7,916 nt of DNA from Actinomycetes bacterium (lineage in GTDB: Bacteria; Actinomycetota; Acidimicrobiia; Acidimicrobiales; Bog-793). The notes under the pieces were generated by a model. The model had not been told where the DNA came from. It made no database searches and saw nothing but the letters and a program-made list of their open reading frames with translations. Within the stretch, counting starts at the first letter, position 1. Every line of letters starts with the position of its first letter. The stretch spans positions 1-7,916 of the forward strand of contig JAKAOD010000125.1 in assembly GCA_021823365.1 (NCBI GenBank). Reading direction: 5' to 3'. Below are positions 7,189 through 7,916 of the stretch, piece after piece. The translations under genes and the position numbers were made by a program.

Positions 7189-7916
7189 CGGGGGAAGCCC
7201 GCAGCCGCCATCGCGAGCTGGGCGAGACGCCGGCGCGGTGCCTCCTTCTCGACCGGGAGCCAGATGGCGTCGGCGGGGTTGCCCGTGCCGGCGACCGCCG
7301 CTGCCACCGGGAGCGCCGCGTCGAAGAGCGCACGGCGCAGCCCCGGCTCGCGCCCCGGCTGGGCGAGCCAGAAGAGGACTTGCCGCGCGACGCCGTCGGC
7401 CTCGGCCAGGTCGCGATAGCCGGCGAGCTTCGAGGCGACCCGAGCAAGCGGCTCGCTCCCGGTGTCTTGCTCCACGAAGAACTCGACGCGCTGGCCGTCC
7501 TCCTCCCAGTTCCCGTACGCGTCAGGCCGGACGAGCTCGCCCCACTCTGCAGCGCATCGTCGCTCGGACCACCAGTCGACGACCGCCGCATTGGAGCGTT
7601 CACGGGCCGCTCTGTGCAACGCGCAGAAGAAGCCGTTCACCCCGAGAGTGTTGGGTCGTGCGCTGCCCGGCGGCCAGTGCCACCACCCGGTCGCGCAGCA
7701 CCGAGGGCCGCGGGGCGTCCACGCCGCGCTCGGCGGCAACGAGGGCGGCGCCGACGGCTCCGAGGGTGTAGCGCCAGGACTCCGAGCCCGTCGGTCGCAG
7801 TGGGCGGAAGCGGTCGAGGACGCCCAGGCGATAGAGGGCGACCAGGGGGTGCTGGGTGGAGACGAGGCTCGTGAAGCACAGGTCGCAGACCTGTTCGGTC
7901 GTGAGCACCCGGTGCT
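7185..7916 (-). pseudogene. Replication-relaxation family protein, frameshifted and 5'-partial
   Basis: Plasmid/integrative-element gene of the replication-relaxation type (Pfam Replic_Relax, from memory; relatives are linked to element replication and DNA relaxation). The frame enters from beyond the right edge (HRVLTTEQVCDL) with a winged-helix pattern, LYRLGVLDRFRP and YTLGAVGAALVAAERG, and runs to about 7651. There the reading moves by one nucleotide into LGVNGFFCALHRAARE, WWSERRCAAEWGELVRPDAYG, VEFFVEQDTGSEPLARVASKL and a final PADAIWLPVE to the stop at 7185. The Asp/ExD/Lys spacing in the second part resembles a nuclease-like core. The two halves join at a site reading CAACACTCTCGGGG; adding one AC would restore QHTLGVN, which fits the family. 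So it is a 2-nt deletion or a sequencing error. The GTG at 7908 is probably an internal Val. It is followed by the 73-aa gene through an ATGA overlap. Confidence 0.75.

Noticed and set aside
7640..7665. Programmed ribosomal frameshift in the replication-relaxation gene
   Set aside because: No slippery heptamer or convincing downstream structure was seen; loss of one AC dinucleotide explains the shift more simply, and the neighbouring recombinase is also broken.
6957..7874. Plus-strand 305-codon frame across the element genes
   Set aside because: It is antisense to two recognised gene remnants and one coupled small gene, and has no motif of its own.
1..7916. CRISPR array, riboswitch, toxin-antitoxin or defence system
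   Set aside because: No regularly spaced repeats, no recognisable aptamer and no proteins of such systems were seen.

Overview
The window comes from a very GC-rich actinobacterium. The evidence is strong G/C bias at third codon positions, long stop-free shadow frames on both strands, a Rho factor with a long Ala/Gly/Arg-rich linker, and the gene order lysA-hom-thrC-rho. I cannot place it below phylum level; an Acidimicrobiia-like lineage is possible but is a guess.

Layout. The left four-fifths is conserved chromosome, read right to left on the minus strand: lysA (6317-4959), hom (4857-3550), thrC (3545-2472), then a 415-nt gap with a candidate promoter and hairpin leader, then rho (2056-26). 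lysA, hom and thrC act on the aspartate family: the last step of lysine synthesis, aspartate semialdehyde to homoserine, and O-phosphohomoserine to threonine. They look co-transcribed, with hom and thrC only 4 nt apart. Two genes usual in this actinobacterial neighbourhood are not seen here: thrB between thrC and rho, and argS next to lysA.

A plus-strand tRNA-Arg with anticodon CCG (6397-6468) stands divergent to lysA and marks the chromosome/accessory boundary. To its right is the end of an integrated mobile element, all minus strand and joined by two ATGA overlaps: a replication-relaxation family gene (5' end outside the window, frameshifted near 7651), a 73-aa protein of unknown function, and a serine-recombinase gene reduced to its first ~16 residues joined in frame to its C-terminal coiled-coil part. 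The recombinase frame runs into the tRNA gene on the opposite strand. The frameshift plus the loss of the catalytic domain indicate a decaying, immobilised element, unless the short recombinase has been kept for another role.

I see no CRISPR array, toxin-antitoxin pair, defence system or biosynthetic cluster. The most interesting material is the rearranged recombinase at the tRNA, the inverted/direct repeat cluster inside the 73-aa gene, and the long structured rho leader.
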